Below are positions 1 through 9,245 of a stretch of 27,268 nucleotides of DNA, piece by piece. The DNA is from Chloroflexi bacterium TSY (lineage in GTDB: Bacteria; Chloroflexota; Anaerolineae; Caldilineales; Caldilineaceae), in the NCBI GenBank assembly GCA_019217005.1, contig JAHBNG010000169.1, positions 1 through 27,268 of the forward strand. Reading direction: 5' to 3'. The position numbers and the translations under genes are program-made. Every line of letters starts with the position of its first letter. The first letter of the stretch is position 1. The notes under the pieces were generated by a model that had not been told where the DNA came from, searched no databases, and saw only the letters and a list, made by a program, of their open reading frames with translations.

Positions 1-551
1 GAAACCAAAATCGTCTCTGTCGAATCACGTGATAATTAATCAACCGTCGCCGCAGGCGAATATCTAAATTTGCGCTCGGTTCGTCATATGACGAGTTGCG
101 GATGCATGGCCTGTACGCCTGCAATCGCCACCGTCCTCTTTACCTGACAGATGGTGTGGTGGACGCTCAGCGAATTCTGCAATCCCCATGCGCGCCATTG
201 TTTCGTCCACGCGCCGTCTCTTCCTCTAGAGCAAACCCATGTTGAGTAAACGCAATGTCATCCCGTACAGAAGGAGAGAAGATCTGGTCATCTGGGTATT
301 GAAAGACGAGGCCCACTTCAGGATGAAACTTCCCCGGCTGCACTGGCGCCAAAGAGCTGAATGTCGCCCGTCGTTGGCTTGAGAACACCGCAAATTGATA
401 AGAAAAGTGTCGTCTTCCCCGCACCATTGGGGCCGATGAGTCCCACTCGTTCGCCTGGTAATCGCCAAATCACACCACGCAGCACGTCTGAATTGTCTGG
501 ATGGAACAAAGCGTAGGTTCGAAATAGAAAGAGCTGGTTTGATCATGTTGC
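1..551 (-). pseudogene. cbiO: CbiO-like ECF transporter ATPase, frameshifted and cut by window edge
   Basis: Remnant of the ATP-binding subunit of an energy-coupling-factor nickel/cobalt importer; the intact protein would hydrolyse ATP on the cytoplasmic face to drive uptake. The start ([13 protein letters not shown]) is at 551. A frameshift follows near 515, then a second frame gives the Walker A motif GPNGAGKTT and [15 protein letters not shown] further shift near 330 gives the Q-loop region (VGLVFQYPDDQIFSPSV). Near the window start a third frame shows a degraded signature and Walker B (DEPSANLD). At least three frame changes make it non-functional. It is the last gene of the decayed operon to its right. 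Family identity is strong; the real 3' end lies outside the window. Confidence 0.85.
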
Positions 552-762
552 CTATAGAGTCATGCTCCATACTTTGCAGCATTTTGCTCTCGCAGGTTAC
601 GGACGAAAGTACGAAGTTTAAATAATGTGACAATTAGAGCCACTACATATACTGCTCGCTCATAAACTTAACATAAATTTGGATGTTCTCGGTCGAGTAG
701 AATCGGCAAATTTATTTTAGGTTATGACAGTGCTCAGCAGATAACAGTCGATAGATTCACGT

Positions 763-1494
763 ACTCAAAATTAGCTGGCTACCGATCAATGGATAGCGAG
801 CATTACGCTCACGCCACACAGGCGTGTCCCGCATACTCGTCGAAAAGCCGTCAAGATCAACATTTCTCGTTCCATAGCCCCGCAACACCATCGCTTTGTA
901 GACCTGCTCAGCTTGTTCATAGCCGCTGCGCACCAACAGGCCCGATAAGCGATGCGAGCGTTACTAGATTCTCGCGGCTGAATTTACTACCGTCAAATCC
1001 ACGCAATCGATGGCGGTGCGCATGCATATCGGCCATCTCAAACAGATAGCGGTGGTCAACAGAATCATGTCAGCCAGAATATCGGTAGACCAAGCGAGCG
1101 CAAAGGCCTTGATCGAGGTTAGGCGCGGTGCCAAAGAGAACCAGCGTGACGGTGATAATACAGGTGAAAACAATAATCAGCCATTCATCAGGCCCTCTTG
1201 CCGCAATACCAGAGGCCCAAACCGGACAAGCTCAGTCAGGCAGAAATGAATGGTAGCAGAATCACAAGAAAGGCGATGAAATAGCCCGCAACTTGAGACG
1301 TGAAACGATATTGATAGGGCAATTACGATAAAAAGAGAATCGCCGTGATTAAATAGAAAAGGGTAGCAGACGCCAGTCGCGCAACGTTGAAAATGCAACG
1401 ATCAGAATCAGCAACCCAATCAATTTGGCCCTTGGCTCCCATCTGTGGATAGAGAGTCAAGCGTTGCATACCGGTCAAGCCCGAGCTGTTTCAC
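763..1494 (-). pseudogene. cbiQ: CbiQ-like ECF transmembrane subunit, multiply frameshifted
   Basis: Remnant of the transmembrane coupling (T) subunit of the same importer. A GTG at 1494-1492 overlaps the TGA of the preceding CbiM gene and begins VKQLGLDRYATLDSL, the usual CbiQ opening. Further CbiQ-like blocks appear in different frames: FGPLVLRQEGLMNG (about 1190), TVTLVLFGTAPNL (about 1130), ADILADMILLTT (about 1070), HRLRGFDGSKFSRENLVTLAS (about 980) and EQAEQVYKAMVLRGYGT (about 880). Stops and shifts occur every 100-200 bases, so no product is possible. Order and overlap with CbiM match the normal operon. End set at a TGA near 763; this boundary is approximate. Confidence 0.8.
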
Positions 1495-2158
1495 TCTGGT
1501 CTCCTGGTTGGTGAGCTGGTGGCGAGGCTCGACGCCAATGCCTGCGAATCAAAGCCATCAGTAGCGTGGGTTTGGCGCAGGATGAAGAAAGACATGGCCG
1601 TCAAACCCTCAATGATCAGCACGAATGTGTGACAAAAAGCGAGGGCGATGACAGTACGTTCTGCCGTTGCGTCGATATCGCCGGGCAAGGTGGCAATGAG
1701 TAGCGTGTAGAAGGTCAATACGCTAAGCGCAGTGGCGGTAGCACTCCCCAGAAAGCCAAAGATTGCCAAGAGATTCCGGTTGCTGCCACGACCAATCAGA
1801 AGTCGCAGCCGAAAAACGCCAAAAGCCAGTGTGGGGATCCCGATCATGGCTGCATTGATGCCCAAAGTGGTGAGCCCGCCATGTTGAAACATAACAGCCT
1901 GGAAGATCAGACCAATCAGAATGGCAGGAAAGCGTACCAGCCAAGGATAACGCCTAGAGCCCGTTGAGGATCAAATGTACGCTGGCTGGCGGTTGCGGGA
2001 ATGAATCAAGAAGCGACAAAGAACGCAGCTGTCAGAGTGCAGCTTTGGGTACATCCTCGCGCGGGTCTTCACGCATTAATCTGGCGCGAATACCAGGTCA
2101 TCGCTCCTGTAACTGCATAACCGCCTGCCTGCGATGACGATCCCGTCAGAATATGCAT
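1491..2158 (-). pseudogene. cbiM: CbiM-like nickel/cobalt ECF substrate-binding membrane protein, frameshifted
   Basis: Remnant of the substrate-specific (S) membrane subunit for Ni2+/Co2+. The ATG at 2158 has a GGAG ribosome site just upstream and begins MHILTGSSSQAGGYAVTGAM, matching the CbiM start in which the N-terminal residues with His2 bind the metal. A TGA follows near 2075. A second frame gives REDPRE and KAAL, and a third gives VHLILNGL. The last 133 residues (1892-1491) are open and contain MFQHGGLTTLGINAAMIGIP, the most conserved CbiM segment. At least three disruptions in the first half. The stop overlaps the start of CbiQ, as in intact operons. Confidence 0.85.
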
Positions 2159-2221
2159 AATTTCTCCTCACTGGTGTCAATTGAGTCAAAGATGTCGATT
2201 TCATTACCTACCTGATTATCT

Positions 2222-2700
2222 CCTTTGGGACGCAAAAGTGAAAGCTGTCCCAACAAAACCAAATGATAGCCGCATCAATAATTTTGGGCAATCGTCATAC
2301 CGCTAGATGAAGCGGCGAGATATCACCGCTCCTTCGGCAATGTCAATATCAGCCCGTCACCGTGGCCTGCGTTGCACACATCCACGTACCGCCCATAGTG
2401 CGGTCGGGCACAAAGACAAAGTACCCATCGACATTAGCCTCTTCGGTTAGCCAGGGTTTGGTGCGATCTGTGGGCGCATGATACGTGCATTGGACATTGG
2501 ATCGCCATTGTCGAAGCGTGCATGAATCTGGATCGCTTCCGCTTCGCTGAGGTCGATCTCTGTTCCATGAGCATATGCACTCGGGTAAATCCAAACAAAA
2601 GCACCATCAACAGTATGGCGATAGTTCCCCAGAAACGTTCTGTACCACGTCTCAGAGCAGAGATGGGACAAAGCTTTCCATAGAGGCTGTCCGGTAAGTG
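2222..2700 (-). pseudogene. Carboxypeptidase-regulatory-like membrane-tailed protein, frameshifted
   Basis: Remnant of a small exported protein. One frame carries a hydrophobic signal segment (TIAILLMVLLFGFTRV), the next frame continues YAHGTEIDLSEAEAIQIHAR and FDNGDPMSNA, and a third gives VYHAPTDRTKPWLTEEANV followed by GYFVFVPDRTMGGTW. This is the pattern of a beta-sandwich Carboxypeptidase-regulatory-like domain with a Y/HAHG metal-ligand-like N-terminus. Near 2240 another frame gives GFVGTAFTFASQRR, a C-terminal membrane anchor. Proteins of this layout are known beside CbiM genes, where they may serve as a CbiN-like accessory; that role is an inference. Boundaries approximate because the true start is lost. 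Confidence 0.6.
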
Positions 2701-2904
2701 ATAGATAGCGAACAGTTCAGTTCTTAACCCAGGCCACCACCAGCTTTCCAGGTGAGTACATATCTGCGCGTTGCTGGTTCCACCTGACCAGTGAGAATGA
2801 ATGAAGTTCCTCATGATCCTCTTCTTGTAATCCTCCACAGGTTAGTTAGTAACACTGTATAAATGGACGCTGCTCATTCAGTAGAGTCGGTGGTGACAGA
2901 TGTT

Positions 2905-3719
2905 ATTTGCTACGCCTCGTGCCAGGCGCCGTCGCCTCGCCAGCGGTGACCTTCACCTACATGCGCACGCGGGTAAATAGCGCGCTGTACTTATCTTCTG
3001 CCAGCAACAAGCCTTCTAGGCTCCGCAACCGTGTGAGGCGTGCCGTCTTTAGGCCAACTGCCGGATCGAAGCCCAGGGGCACCCACGTTGAGCGCATCGG
3101 CGGCGGGTGTGTCGGCATCGCCAAAGACGTGGTCGAAGTGGAAAGTCGCCTCAATGTCGGCGTTGCCCCCCGCTTCACGCTCATCACCCAATTATGATAG
3201 ACACTGTTTGCGTCATTGATGATAAAGTCAGTGGTATCCTTCATCCTTTTGAACCGTACCAACCAGGAAATGGTTGCGCCGGCTTCCCCTTCCGCGGCAG
3301 GAACCATACGCCAGCCCAATGCCCTGTACTGACCAGCCACAGCGTCGATCGTTGCAATCAAAATCGGCCCGGCGTCTTCATCACCAGCCGCCAGAGTCTG
3401 GGTCAGTGGGCCCTCCACGCAATCATCGTCCCTCCGGCATGTCGCCGCTTTCTGCGTCGTAGGTGAGTCGATCTGATGCAGTCACGTCGGCGAGTAACGC
3501 GCGTGATCAAAATCGATACGCCAACCATCTTTGACAAAGCCCTGGCGAACAAAGTCCTCACCATTGGCAACTATTGAGAGAGACCGGTCTCGCCACCACG
3601 TTGTCAGTAGAACTTTTGGTTGTGCTGGGCGAATCATCAGTCGCAGGCGTCGTGGTCTGCGCTGTACACGCTATGATCAATGATCCTAAGACAAATAGTA
3701 GACAAATGAATCGTTTCAT
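2905..3719 (-). pseudogene. Decayed lipoprotein, first gene of Ni/Co uptake operon
   Basis: The ATG at 3719 has GGAG seven bases upstream and gives MKRFICLLFVLGSLIIACTA, a lipoprotein signal with lipobox LIIAC, followed by a Thr/Ser-rich linker. The reading stops at 3558. The rest of the protein is found in other frames: EDFVRQGFVKDGWRIDFDHA, then GPILIATIDAVAGQYRALGW (about 3370), TTDFIINDANSVYH, ADIEATFHFDHVFGDADTP (about 3150) and LLAEDKYSALFTR (about 2970). The conserved His/Asp block HFDHVFGD suggests a metal-related periplasmic lipoprotein. I do not know a named domain for it. Its position in front of CbiM-type genes supports a role in metal supply to the importer, now lost. Confidence 0.55.
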
Positions 3720-3907
3720 TGAGTCTCCAGTTGATTTGAGGTCTATATATCGCCTATTAATGATAAAGATAGTAATTGCGAAAATTTGCATTATGCCCAA
3801 TTGTATCAAATGGTTGATTCAAGAAAAATTGGCGGGCTAATTTGGGTGTAAATAGTCATCATCTCAACCACTATCTTTACAGTTTCAATCTGACAGAATG
3901 TAGAACC

Positions 3908-3973
3908 TATCCGAAAAGTGGTTGTAGTCCGATCAGTTTCTCGAGCAAAGAGTCGTCGAGAACTTTTCGGATA
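3908..3973. repeat. Short MITE-like palindromic repeat, copy 1
   Basis: A 66-bp unit bounded by perfect 12-bp inverted repeats TATCCGAAAAGT (3908-3919) and ACTTTTCGGATA (3962-3973). Both copies in this window are preceded by AGAACC and share the inner GTGGTTGT...GTCC block. The second copy lies 20 kb away at 23784. Probably a non-autonomous remnant or solo end of an insertion sequence; it can fold as a hairpin. The surrounding 3720-4089 interval holds no gene that I can support. Confidence 0.7.
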
Positions 3974-4089
3974 AGCACAGAAGACATAGAGCCTCATAGA
4001 GAATTTTTCTATGTAGTTTCTGTGCCTTCTCGGATCTCTGTGTAACTTCGAAAAAAGTACAACATAGTGCTCAACTGGATCTGGATAAT

Positions 4090-4258
4090 TCATGCAATAT
4101 TTCGGTCACAGCCGTTTGCAGAGCACAATCGTGACCTTGACCCTTGCATCCCAAATATGGTAAGCGGCATTTGCGTTCTCAATTCACCCAGGAACTGTTT
4201 GCCTGCTTTTGTCTCTGGCCCACTGGCCGGGTGATGTTAGCCAAAGTCAGCACCTTAA
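4090..4258 (-). pseudogene. Displaced C-terminal tail of the BTAD/TPR regulator
   Basis: Minus-strand sequence directly across the ISAzo13-type element from the regulator. Joining the two sides after removing the element and one TAA target copy gives GEQERELAVKVLTLA. One frame change later come HHPASGPETKAGKQFLGEL and RTQMP, ending at a TGA at 4092-4090. The HHPAS-x-ETK pattern is how many Chloroflexota BTAD/TPR proteins end. This stretch is therefore the natural 3' end of the gene that starts at 8693, cut off by the insertion. The single frame shift next to the junction is extra decay or a small deletion. Confidence 0.6.
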
Positions 4259-5539
4259 GGCTAAACCAAAAAAATAATTATACGCGAACGAGAGAATGGA
4301 GAGGGGGAATAAGGACAAACCATTTTTCTAAACCAGGTAAACGTTGGAAGCGTTGTGCCAACGGTCCATCTCTTTCTGAGTGAGTTTGACGCCGGTCTCA
4401 TAAAGAGGGAATTCAGGTGAACGAAGGGTTGTAGTTGGTTAAAGCGAAAAGAACGGGCAAAATTGAGAACGGTCTCAAGAGAATCGAGAAGAGAACCGTT
4501 CCAGTGTTTTCAAGATGGCCCCAAACCCGTTCGATGGGGTTGTATTTACTGTGATAAGGAGGGTAGCAGGCGAGCTGAATAGAGACGATAGTGCTCAACA
4601 AACTGAGTGAGACGATACATAAACTGAGTCCGACGGGTATGATTTTCGGGACCATTGTCCTGATTGATCACGAGGGTCTTGACGTGAGGAAAGTGTTCAC
4701 GTACGCTTTCCCAAAATCAATCAGGCAGTCGACAATACAGTCACTTGTCACTTTCGACTGAGTCAAGTAAAGAAAGTTCCTTGGTTGAAGGGAGGTAAAT
4801 GCCAAAGGAGTGACTTTCTCGGTCTTCTTATCTTGAAAGTCATGATCGAGCGCTTTGACAACCACTCGACTTATCCCTTCTCTCGAGAAACGGTCAAGTA
4901 AAATCGTCGCTTTGGCATCCCAAGAGAGGCGCAGAACCGTCTCGTCTGCATCCGCTTCTTGATTGATCTGATGAATTCTATCAAAGATCGCATCGGTCTC
5001 TGGGATCTTTTTCACTGGTTGACTTTTTTTGACCCGGTTTGAGCCATAGCCTAACTCATTGAGCTTCAAGCGGATGGCCTCTTCGCCAGGCAATTCCTCA
5101 TCTGTATCCTTTCTGCTCGATGAGCTGGGTACGCATTTCGGCGGCGGTTAGTCGAGTGTACAATTGGGGGGTTCGAAAGGTGGGATCGGTCTGGCTGAAT
5201 TGATCGGCGATTTCAACCATATCGGCCAGTAAAGTGGGGATATGGTCTTCGGCTTTTGCGACCACGTCGGTGGCTTTGGTCGACATAACAGAAGCCGCCT
5301 TCTAGTTCTTCCAGGGCTTTGGCTATCGTCGCCCGATTCCAGCCCAACTCTCGTTCTGCTTTCGTCGGACTCCTTCGCATATCGTTTTGACCGTTTGGGC
5401 CATGAAGTGCCTTCGTATCCACTTAACATGGCCTTCGTCTCTTTCAAGACTTCAACCATTTCTGGCGAGATTGTCATTTTGCTCCTTTTGGAGAGCTAGT
5501 TTAACACCTTCTCGCGTATATTTTATTTTTGGATTGGCC
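4259..5539 (-). mobile_element. ISAzo13-type insertion sequence, decayed
   Basis: A 1281-bp element with imperfect terminal inverted repeats: left 4259-4287 begins GGCTAAACCAAAAA and right 5511-5539, read inward, begins GGCCAATCCAAAAA; both continue to TATACGCGA. It is flanked by TAA on each side (4256-4258 and 5540-5542), consistent with a 3-bp target duplication. It carries one broken transposase gene on the minus strand. The element lies inside the 3' part of the BTAD/TPR regulator gene. Confidence 0.75.
4278..5477 (-). pseudogene. ISAzo13-family transposase, frameshifted
   Basis: DDE transposase that would cut and paste the surrounding element. The start at 5477 has AAGGAG directly upstream and gives MTISPEMVEVLKETKAMLSG. 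Frame changes follow near 5400, 5290, 5095, 4800 and 4640. Recognisable blocks in order: AERELGWNRATIAKALEELE, SQTDPTFRTPQLYTRLTAAE, SQPVKKIPETDAIFDRIHQ, LRLSWDAKATI (first catalytic Asp), SRVVVKALDHDFQ, INQDNGPENHTRRTQF (second Asp), YHSKYNPIERVWGHLE (catalytic Glu). It ends at a TAA at 4280-4278. The catalytic triad is still encoded but scattered over several frames, so the copy is dead unless helped in trans. Confidence 0.85.
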
Positions 5540-5963
5540 TAACAGCCAATTCCCTCTCCTGTTCCCCACGAATCGTCAGATGAGCGGTCGCTCCCACCAG
5601 CGCGTTCAAGGCAACAGGTATCGCACCAATCTCTATTGCGGTGGTCAAGGCCTCTTGATAGTATTGTCGAGAGGTCTCATACATTTCTAACAGCCACGCG
5701 GCATAGCCTAATTCATTGAGACAAAAGGCAACACCTCGCCGCTCACCGTTTTCTTGATAGATTGTCAGGCTTTCCTTGTTGCGTTGGCTGGCTTCAGAAT
5801 AGCTTCCACGTTCACGGGCAATCTGACCCAGTGTATGGAGGTGATTCGCAATGGCAAGTTGAGCACCAAGTTGCTGGCTGAGCTTCAGCCCTTGTTGACA
5901 GAGCGCTTCCGCCTCTGCAAATCTTTTTTGCTTCCTGGCAATTGTACTCAATCCACGAAGTGA
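5540..5963 (-). pseudogene. TPR continuation of the BTAD regulator after an in-frame TGA
   Basis: Exactly in frame with the upstream regulator and separated from it only by the TGA at 5966-5964. It encodes SLRGLSTIARKQKRFAEAEA and about 130 further residues of tetratricopeptide repeats (GQIARERGSYSEASQRNKES, GYAAWLLEMYETSRQYYQEA). The reading runs into the ISAzo13 element, which supplies an artificial end (VRPIQK, stop 5525-5523). The undamaged gene would continue at 4258 on the other side of the element. It could only be made by readthrough or reinitiation, for which I see no ribosome site. Confidence 0.8.
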
Positions 5964-8693
5964 TCAGGCCATCCCCAGGTGATCACCTAGCGTCTGGCAC
6001 ATTTGGAACGCTTCCCTGAAGAGCTGTTCTGCCTGTGCGAACTGCCCCTGTTCAGTCGCCACATTGCCCAGATGACTGAGGACTGCAGCTCTCCATCTGC
6101 GTTCGCCAAGCTCCGTAAGAATTGTAATACTCTTGCGATAAAACTGTTTTGCTTCTTCATACCCGCCCATCAACTCGGCAACCACACCGAGCTGCAGCAA
6201 CGCAACACCGATTCCCCATTGGTCGTTGCAAACACTGAACTCGGTATGACACTTCTGATATTGTTTCTTGGCTTCTGGGTAATCCCCGCGGATATTATCG
6301 ACTCCGCCGAGGGCCAGGCGGGCAAACGCTGTATCCCATTGCGCAGACTGACCAAAACAACGAAACATACCAAGACTCTGATGCAGCAATTTTTCACCTT
6401 CTCTGTGCAAACCCCAACCCGCATAGCAGGCACCACGACGAGCCATAAGCTGAGCGAGGATCAGATCGACTTCCGGTTGTGGCTGGTTGAACTTTCCTGT
6501 TTGCTCGCTCAGACGTTGGATTGCCTCTCGAAAGACTCCTTCGCCTTCCTGATACCATCCACGTATTTCATAGAAGAACCAGAGGCTATCCAGACAGCGA
6601 CCAATCAGCGTGTATTGACCGCTATCGACAGCCCAACGCCAACTCGCTCGTACGTTGTCGATCTCGGCTGCAATCTCATCTAAGGCCTCTTTCTGTCTAG
6701 CCCCCTTCAAATCATCGATACGTTGGTCGAGAAATACGGCGTAGTAATTGCTATACTGATCCAGAGTCTCTTGGTGTTCATCAGGAATCTCCGCAAGTTT
6801 CTCCGCCGCATATTGTCGTAACAACTCATGGACATTATAACGCCCTTCCTGACGATAACGCAGCAGTGACTTGTCCACCAACACGGTCAATGTCATGAAA
6901 GGAACGTCTGTCACTCGTTCGGCTGCCTCGCGCACAAAACCGCCGCGAAAAACCGATAATTTCTTAAAACTTGTACGCTCCATTTCTGATAGAAGCTGCC
7001 AAGATTGTTCAAAGACCGCGCGTAGACTCCGATGACGCGTCGGCAAATTGCGTAGCGATGTGGACAAAAAGTCTAAGTTCTTCTCAATTTCTGTAGCAAT
7101 TTCCTGACAAGACATCATCCGCATCCAAGTTGCAGCTAGCTCTAGCGCCAATGGCATGCCGTCCACCAATTGACAAATATGTACGACAGCGCAACTTTCC
7201 TTTTGTGTTAAGTGAAAATCTACTTTGGTCTGACGCGCCCGCTGCACAAACAATTGGACAGCATCAAATGCTTCTAGTGCTTCCGGATCGCTCTCGATGG
7301 AAGACTCTTGACCTTGGGGAAAAGGCAAACCTATCACATCAAAGCCCCATTCTTCCCGCAGGTGCAGCCGCTCACGCGAGGTAACGAGCAAATTCATCTG
7401 TGGGGCTGTTGCGACGATTTCAGAGAGCAGTTCTGCACCTGTGAGTAACTGTTCAAAGTTATCCAGTACCAACAGCATCTTTTTTTTGCACAGATAGTCG
7501 AGAAGCTGTGCTTTGGGGTCGGTTCCACCGTAGAAAGAAAAATTGAGCGCTTCTGCGATTGCTGAGACAAGGAAATCCGCATTGCTGACAGACGCCAGGG
7601 ATACCCAATAGATACCATCGATAAATGCATCAATAACCCCCTCGGCCGCTTGTAAAGCCAGGCGCGTCTTGCCGATACCGCCCGATCCGACTAGCGTCAA
7701 TAAGCGACAGTCTGGCTCATTCAGCAGTAAGCGCTTGATCGAGTCGAGTTCTTGTTTGCGACCGATGAAGGATGTGGGTTGGGGCAGAAGGTTATGGGGC
7801 TTATCCAGCACAGCGGGATCGGGAGAGAGGGGCTTCGCGGAGCGAGCGATTGGAGTACCCAGGTCATGGGAAGATGGAAAAACCGTGTGAGCTGCAACGT
7901 GATCACCCTCGATCTCTTCATACGATGACAGCAAACGCCTCGCTCTGATTGTCTCAAATAATTGTGTTGTCTGCTTCTCCGGTGGAACATCCAATTCCTC
8001 CTTGAGCAAGCGCAGACACTCTTGATACTGGCGCAAGGCAATCGCCTGTTGGCCTGACCACGCATAGAGTTTCATGAGGGAACGGTGAACCGATTCTTGC
8101 AGCGGATCCAATACCAGGCAACGCTGGGCACAGGTAATGGCTTTGTCATACCTGGACTGTTTGGTGTAGAGATGCGTCAACTGTTCAAGTGCTTTCTGGC
8201 ACTCGTGGCGTAGCGCTTCGCGTTCATAGAACTGCCAGCGATCAAAAGAGGGGCAGTCGGTCAGGGTAAAGCCAGTCATGAAGTCGTCCCGATAAAGATC
8301 GACAGCATTGCTCAACTTCGTAAGACAATTAGAACAAAGTTCATCCGGCAGATGGCGGTGTGTTTGGCAATCAGCTAGAAGTCGCCGAAAGTGATCGGTA
8401 TCTAGCCACACGGTGGCTGATGGATCGAACGATACCTGCTCTGGGTCGACCAGCAACCAACCTTTGCCGAGCGCCTCGTTGATGGCCGCAATGGCGCGAC
8501 GCAAGTACGCGCGGGCCCGCCGCTCGTCATGGTCGGGCCAGAACAAGGTCGCCAATGTTTCACGAGTGTGGCGTTCCTGGGTCACAGTTAAATAGACCAA
8601 CAGGGCAAGCGCTTTGCGACGCGGAATGGTTACATTTACGCCCTCCAACTCTATTTGTGGGGAACCGAGTAGCGAAAGCTTAAGTGTGGACAT
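5964..8693 (-). CDS. BTAD/NB-ARC/TPR transcriptional regulator (AfsR/SARP-like), truncated
   Basis: 909-residue cytoplasmic signal-integrating regulator. Order: OmpR-type winged helix with start MSTLKLSLLGSPQIELEGV (1-95), bacterial transcriptional activation domain (100-255), linker, NB-ARC/STAND ATPase with P-loop LVGSGGIGKTRLAL near 333-345 and Walker B KMLLVLDNFEQL near 400, LVTSRERLHLRE sensor, then tetratricopeptide repeats from about 640. The family binds ATP on ligand or partner sensing and then activates transcription. The Met at 8693 is chosen because family members begin just before KLSLLG; an in-frame ATG exists at 8765. The ORF ends at a premature TGA; TPR coding continues in the same frame beyond it. 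The truncated protein keeps the DNA-binding and ATPase parts, so residual or constitutive activity is conceivable. Targets unknown. Confidence 0.88.
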   Translation of the reverse strand: MSTLKLSLLGSPQIELEGVNVTIPRRKALALLVYLTVTQERHTRETLATLFWPDHDERRARAYLRRAIAAINEALGKGWLLVDPEQVSFDPSATVWLDTDHFRRLLADCQTHRHLPDELCSNCLTKLSNAVDLYRDDFMTGFTLTDCPSFDRWQFYEREALRHECQKALEQLTHLYTKQSRYDKAITCAQRCLVLDPLQESVHRSLMKLYAWSGQQAIALRQYQECLRLLKEELDVPPEKQTTQLFETIRARRLLSSYEEIEGDHVAAHTVFPSSHDLGTPIARSAKPLSPDPAVLDKPHNLLPQPTSFIGRKQELDSIKRLLLNEPDCRLLTLVGSGGIGKTRLALQAAEGVIDAFIDGIYWVSLASVSNADFLVSAIAEALNFSFYGGTDPKAQLLDYLCKKKMLLVLDNFEQLLTGAELLSEIVATAPQMNLLVTSRERLHLREEWGFDVIGLPFPQGQESSIESDPEALEAFDAVQLFVQRARQTKVDFHLTQKESCAVVHICQLVDGMPLALELAATWMRMMSCQEIATEIEKNLDFLSTSLRNLPTRHRSLRAVFEQSWQLLSEMERTSFKKLSVFRGGFVREAAERVTDVPFMTLTVLVDKSLLRYRQEGRYNVHELLRQYAAEKLAEIPDEHQETLDQYSNYYAVFLDQRIDDLKGARQKEALDEIAAEIDNVRASWRWAVDSGQYTLIGRCLDSLWFFYEIRGWYQEGEGVFREAIQRLSEQTGKFNQPQPEVDLILAQLMARRGACYAGWGLHREGEKLLHQSLGMFRCFGQSAQWDTAFARLALGGVDNIRGDYPEAKKQYQKCHTEFSVCNDQWGIGVALLQLGVVAELMGGYEEAKQFYRKSITILTELGERRWRAAVLSHLGNVATEQGQFAQAEQLFREAFQMCQTLGDHLGMA

Positions 8694-8824
8694 AATGGCG
8701 TAGAGTACTCCAGCAATGGTGTCATGAGCATTAAATTTCACCATTGCTCTGTGAGGGATGGTCACTTCTATGGGATCTTGGATCGTTACAGTGTTGTGGG
8801 GCCAATCGAATCAAGACTGATTCC

Positions 8825-8853
8825 ATTATAAGCCAAACTGCTTGGGAATACAA
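8825..8853 (-). promoter_or_regulatory. Sigma-70-type promoter of the BTAD regulator
   Basis: Read on the minus strand: -35 TTGTAT (8853-8848), 17-bp spacer, -10 TATAAT (8830-8825). Predicted start of transcription is near 8817, giving a leader of about 125 bases to the ATG at 8693. Perfect -10 and ideal spacing; not tested. Confidence 0.5.
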
Positions 8854-8881
8854 CGAGTTTTTGTGCAATGTAAACGAATAC

Positions 8882-9245
8882 TACAGCGAATACAGACAAC
8901 ATCGAATTTGTTTTCAGGGATGACGAAGGTTTGTGGACCGAAGAGGCAGGTTTCAATGACGAGCACAATAATTCGGTGCTTTTTGAATTGGTTGTCGTTT
9001 GTTATAGTAGCAAAGACACTCACGACAGCGAATGCAGACAACATCGAATTTGTGTTCGGGGATGACGAAGGTTTGTGGATAGAAGAGGCAGGTTTCAATG
9101 ACGAGCGCAATAATTCGGTGCTTTTTGAATTGGTTGTCGTTTGTTATAGTAGCAAAGACACTCACGACAGCGAATGCAGACAGCATCGAATTTGCTTCGG
9201 GGATCATGAAGATTCGCGGACAAAAGAGATATGCATCAAAGATAA
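8882..9245. repeat. 142-bp tandem repeat, about 2.5 copies
   Basis: Copy 1 is 8882-9023, copy 2 is 9024-9165 and a partial, more diverged copy 3 is 9166-9245. Copies 1 and 2 differ at about 7 of 142 positions. The period is not a multiple of three, so long ORFs crossing it on either strand change frame from copy to copy and look accidental. Copy 3 stops where the MITE at 9246 begins. No gene, CRISPR-like spacing or coding signal seen. Confidence 0.85.

Noticed and set aside
5964..5966. TGA as a selenocysteine codon
   Set aside because: The position is within a TPR helix where homologues need no reactive residue, and the gene is already broken further downstream.
6003..6683. 226-codon plus-strand ORF
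   Set aside because: It is antisense to the TPR region of the regulator, whose coding pattern is convincing; its own translation has no family signal.
8882..9245. Possible CRISPR array
   Set aside because: The repeats are contiguous 142-bp units without unique spacers, and no cas genes are present.
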